Shown here: piece by piece, positions 63,434 through 64,000 of the stretch | How the letters are laid out: each line of letters opens with the position of its first letter | Numbering within the stretch: position 1 is the first letter of the stretch | Assembly: GCF_000346465.2 (NCBI RefSeq) | Contig: NC_034012.1 | Location: 20,450,377 to 20,514,376 of the forward strand | Length of the DNA: 64,000 bases | From: Prunus persica | Lineage: Eukaryota > Streptophyta > Magnoliopsida > Rosales > Rosaceae | Direction of reading: 5' to 3' | Program-made: the position numbers and the translations under genes | The notes under the pieces: generated by a model | What the model was told of the DNA's origin: nothing | Databases searched by the model: none | Seen by the model: the letters and a program-made list of their open reading frames with translations, nothing else

Positions 63434-64000
63434 CATATCGAACTTCGTACGAACCTAAATTGTCCAATTTCATGCACTAATCGATATCAGACTGAGTACA
63501 AAACTTGGGGAACACAATAATTTGGTGGGAGGAGTCATTTGGTGGGTTCTGAGTGAAATGCAATCTCTAGAACTATGCAATACTCCAACCACTCCATTTC
63601 GTAACGAACTTCGTACGAACCTGAATTGTCAAATTTAATGGGCCAATCGATATCGGATTGAGTCCAAAACTTGGGGAACATCAAAATATGATGGGAGAAG
63701 TCATTTAGTGGGTTCTTTGTGAAATCCAATGGCTAGCTATGCAATACACCAACCGCTCCATTTCAAAATGAACTTCGTACGGACCTGAATTATCCAATGT
63801 CATGGACCAATCGATATCGGATTGAGTCCAAAACTTGGGGAACATCATAATATGGTGGGAGTAGTCATTTGTTGGGTTTTGGGTGAAATCCAATCTCTAG
63901 AACTATGCAATACACCAACCACTCCATTTCAGAACGAACTTCGTACGAACCTAAATTGTCCTATTTCATAGACCAATCGATATCGGACTGAGTCCAAAAC
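63434..64000 (+). repeat. 1489-bp-offset duplication (copy 2), cut by window end
   Basis: Second copy of 61945-62511; agreement continues to the last base of the window, so the full nine-monomer unit may extend beyond it. In this copy GGCTAGCTATGC has lost 4-5 bp relative to GGCTACAACTATGC. Confidence 0.85.

Larger units (their letters stand above)
44022..64000 (+). repeat. 166-bp satellite array, right arm
   Basis: About 120 further monomers in the same orientation and phase as the left arm, so the LTR inserted into a pre-existing array and no large rearrangement accompanied it. ACTATGCAATAC and GTCCAATTTC variants dominate; the TTGTGGG / ACTATACAA variants common at 11-17 and 30-40 kb are rare. 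The array is broken once, at 51376-51541, and runs off the right end of the window. Confidence 0.97.

Noticed and set aside
131..63893. Hundreds of ~64-codon open frames on both strands, with similar peptides (plus: SPKLGEHHN...; minus: DFTQNPPND...)
   Set aside because: They are the satellite read in two frames. They begin at TTG rather than ATG, recur every 166 bp, overlap their neighbours by 29 bp because 166 is not a multiple of three, and are broken freely by indels in other monomers. No sign of selection on protein sequence is visible.
1..64000. CRISPR array
   Set aside because: Repeats are directly adjacent 166-bp units with no unique spacers and no cas genes.
1..64000. A previously undescribed gene system or defence island
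   Set aside because: There are no credible genes; all sequence except the LTR and the small filler is satellite.
1..64000. Firm assignment to a centromere of a named species
   Set aside because: The 166-bp period and satellite character fit, but CENH3 association and species identity cannot be read from the sequence.

Overview
The window is almost entirely one plant-type satellite DNA. A head-to-tail tandem array with a basic monomer of 166 bp (about 41% GC) fills positions 1-41563 and resumes in perfect phase at 44022-64000, about 370 monomers in total by length, all in one orientation. I see no protein-coding gene, tRNA or rRNA. The many short open frames, typically 64 codons on both strands, are by-products of the monomer: they start at TTG, recur every 166 bp and overlap each other. 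Organism: a flowering plant is the best guess, because a nucleosome-sized satellite is interrupted by a plant-style Ty3/gypsy LTR. A 166-bp period has been reported for candidate centromere satellites in Prunus, but I could not compare sequences, so genus and centromeric location are inferences.

Layout. (1) 1-41563: array left of the insertion, a mosaic of monomer variants with local higher-order repeats: an 830-bp pentamer (629-2288), dimers near 331 bp (2301-3294), dimers and trimers (4649-6889), a 497-bp trimer (7587-8297), a 655-bp tetramer (34361-35642), and a block shared between 16.4-17.1 kb and 30.5-31.1 kb. (2) 41564-44021: a 2458-bp solo LTR bounded by TG...CA and a perfect 5-bp target duplication (CCATT), probably a Tekay/Del-like chromovirus read on the minus strand. 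(3) 44022-64000: array right of the insertion, with a 331-bp dimer, an exact 166-bp monomer duplication (47472-47803), a diverged 167-bp subfamily in dimer register (52.8-53.9 kb), and 1866-, 1160- and 1489-bp offset duplications. (4) A non-satellite filler of about 166 bp at 51376-51541, with loss of 49 bp of satellite.

The most interesting structure lies inside the monomer. It divides into 36+34+62+34 bp segments that each begin CCA. Each carries a short dyad at nearly the same offset (TTCGTACGAA, CGATATCG, CATAATATG and the imperfect TATGCAATA), so the 166-bp unit looks like an ancient multimer of subrepeats of about 35 bp. The first dyad also begins a partial match to the CENP-B box consensus. 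The array further records a template-switch microinversion at 11052-11135, three copies of one 82-bp half-monomer (38.8-40.5 kb), and repeated independent 11-bp deletions over the first dyad. I found no novel enzymatic or defence system; the story here is satellite structure and evolution.
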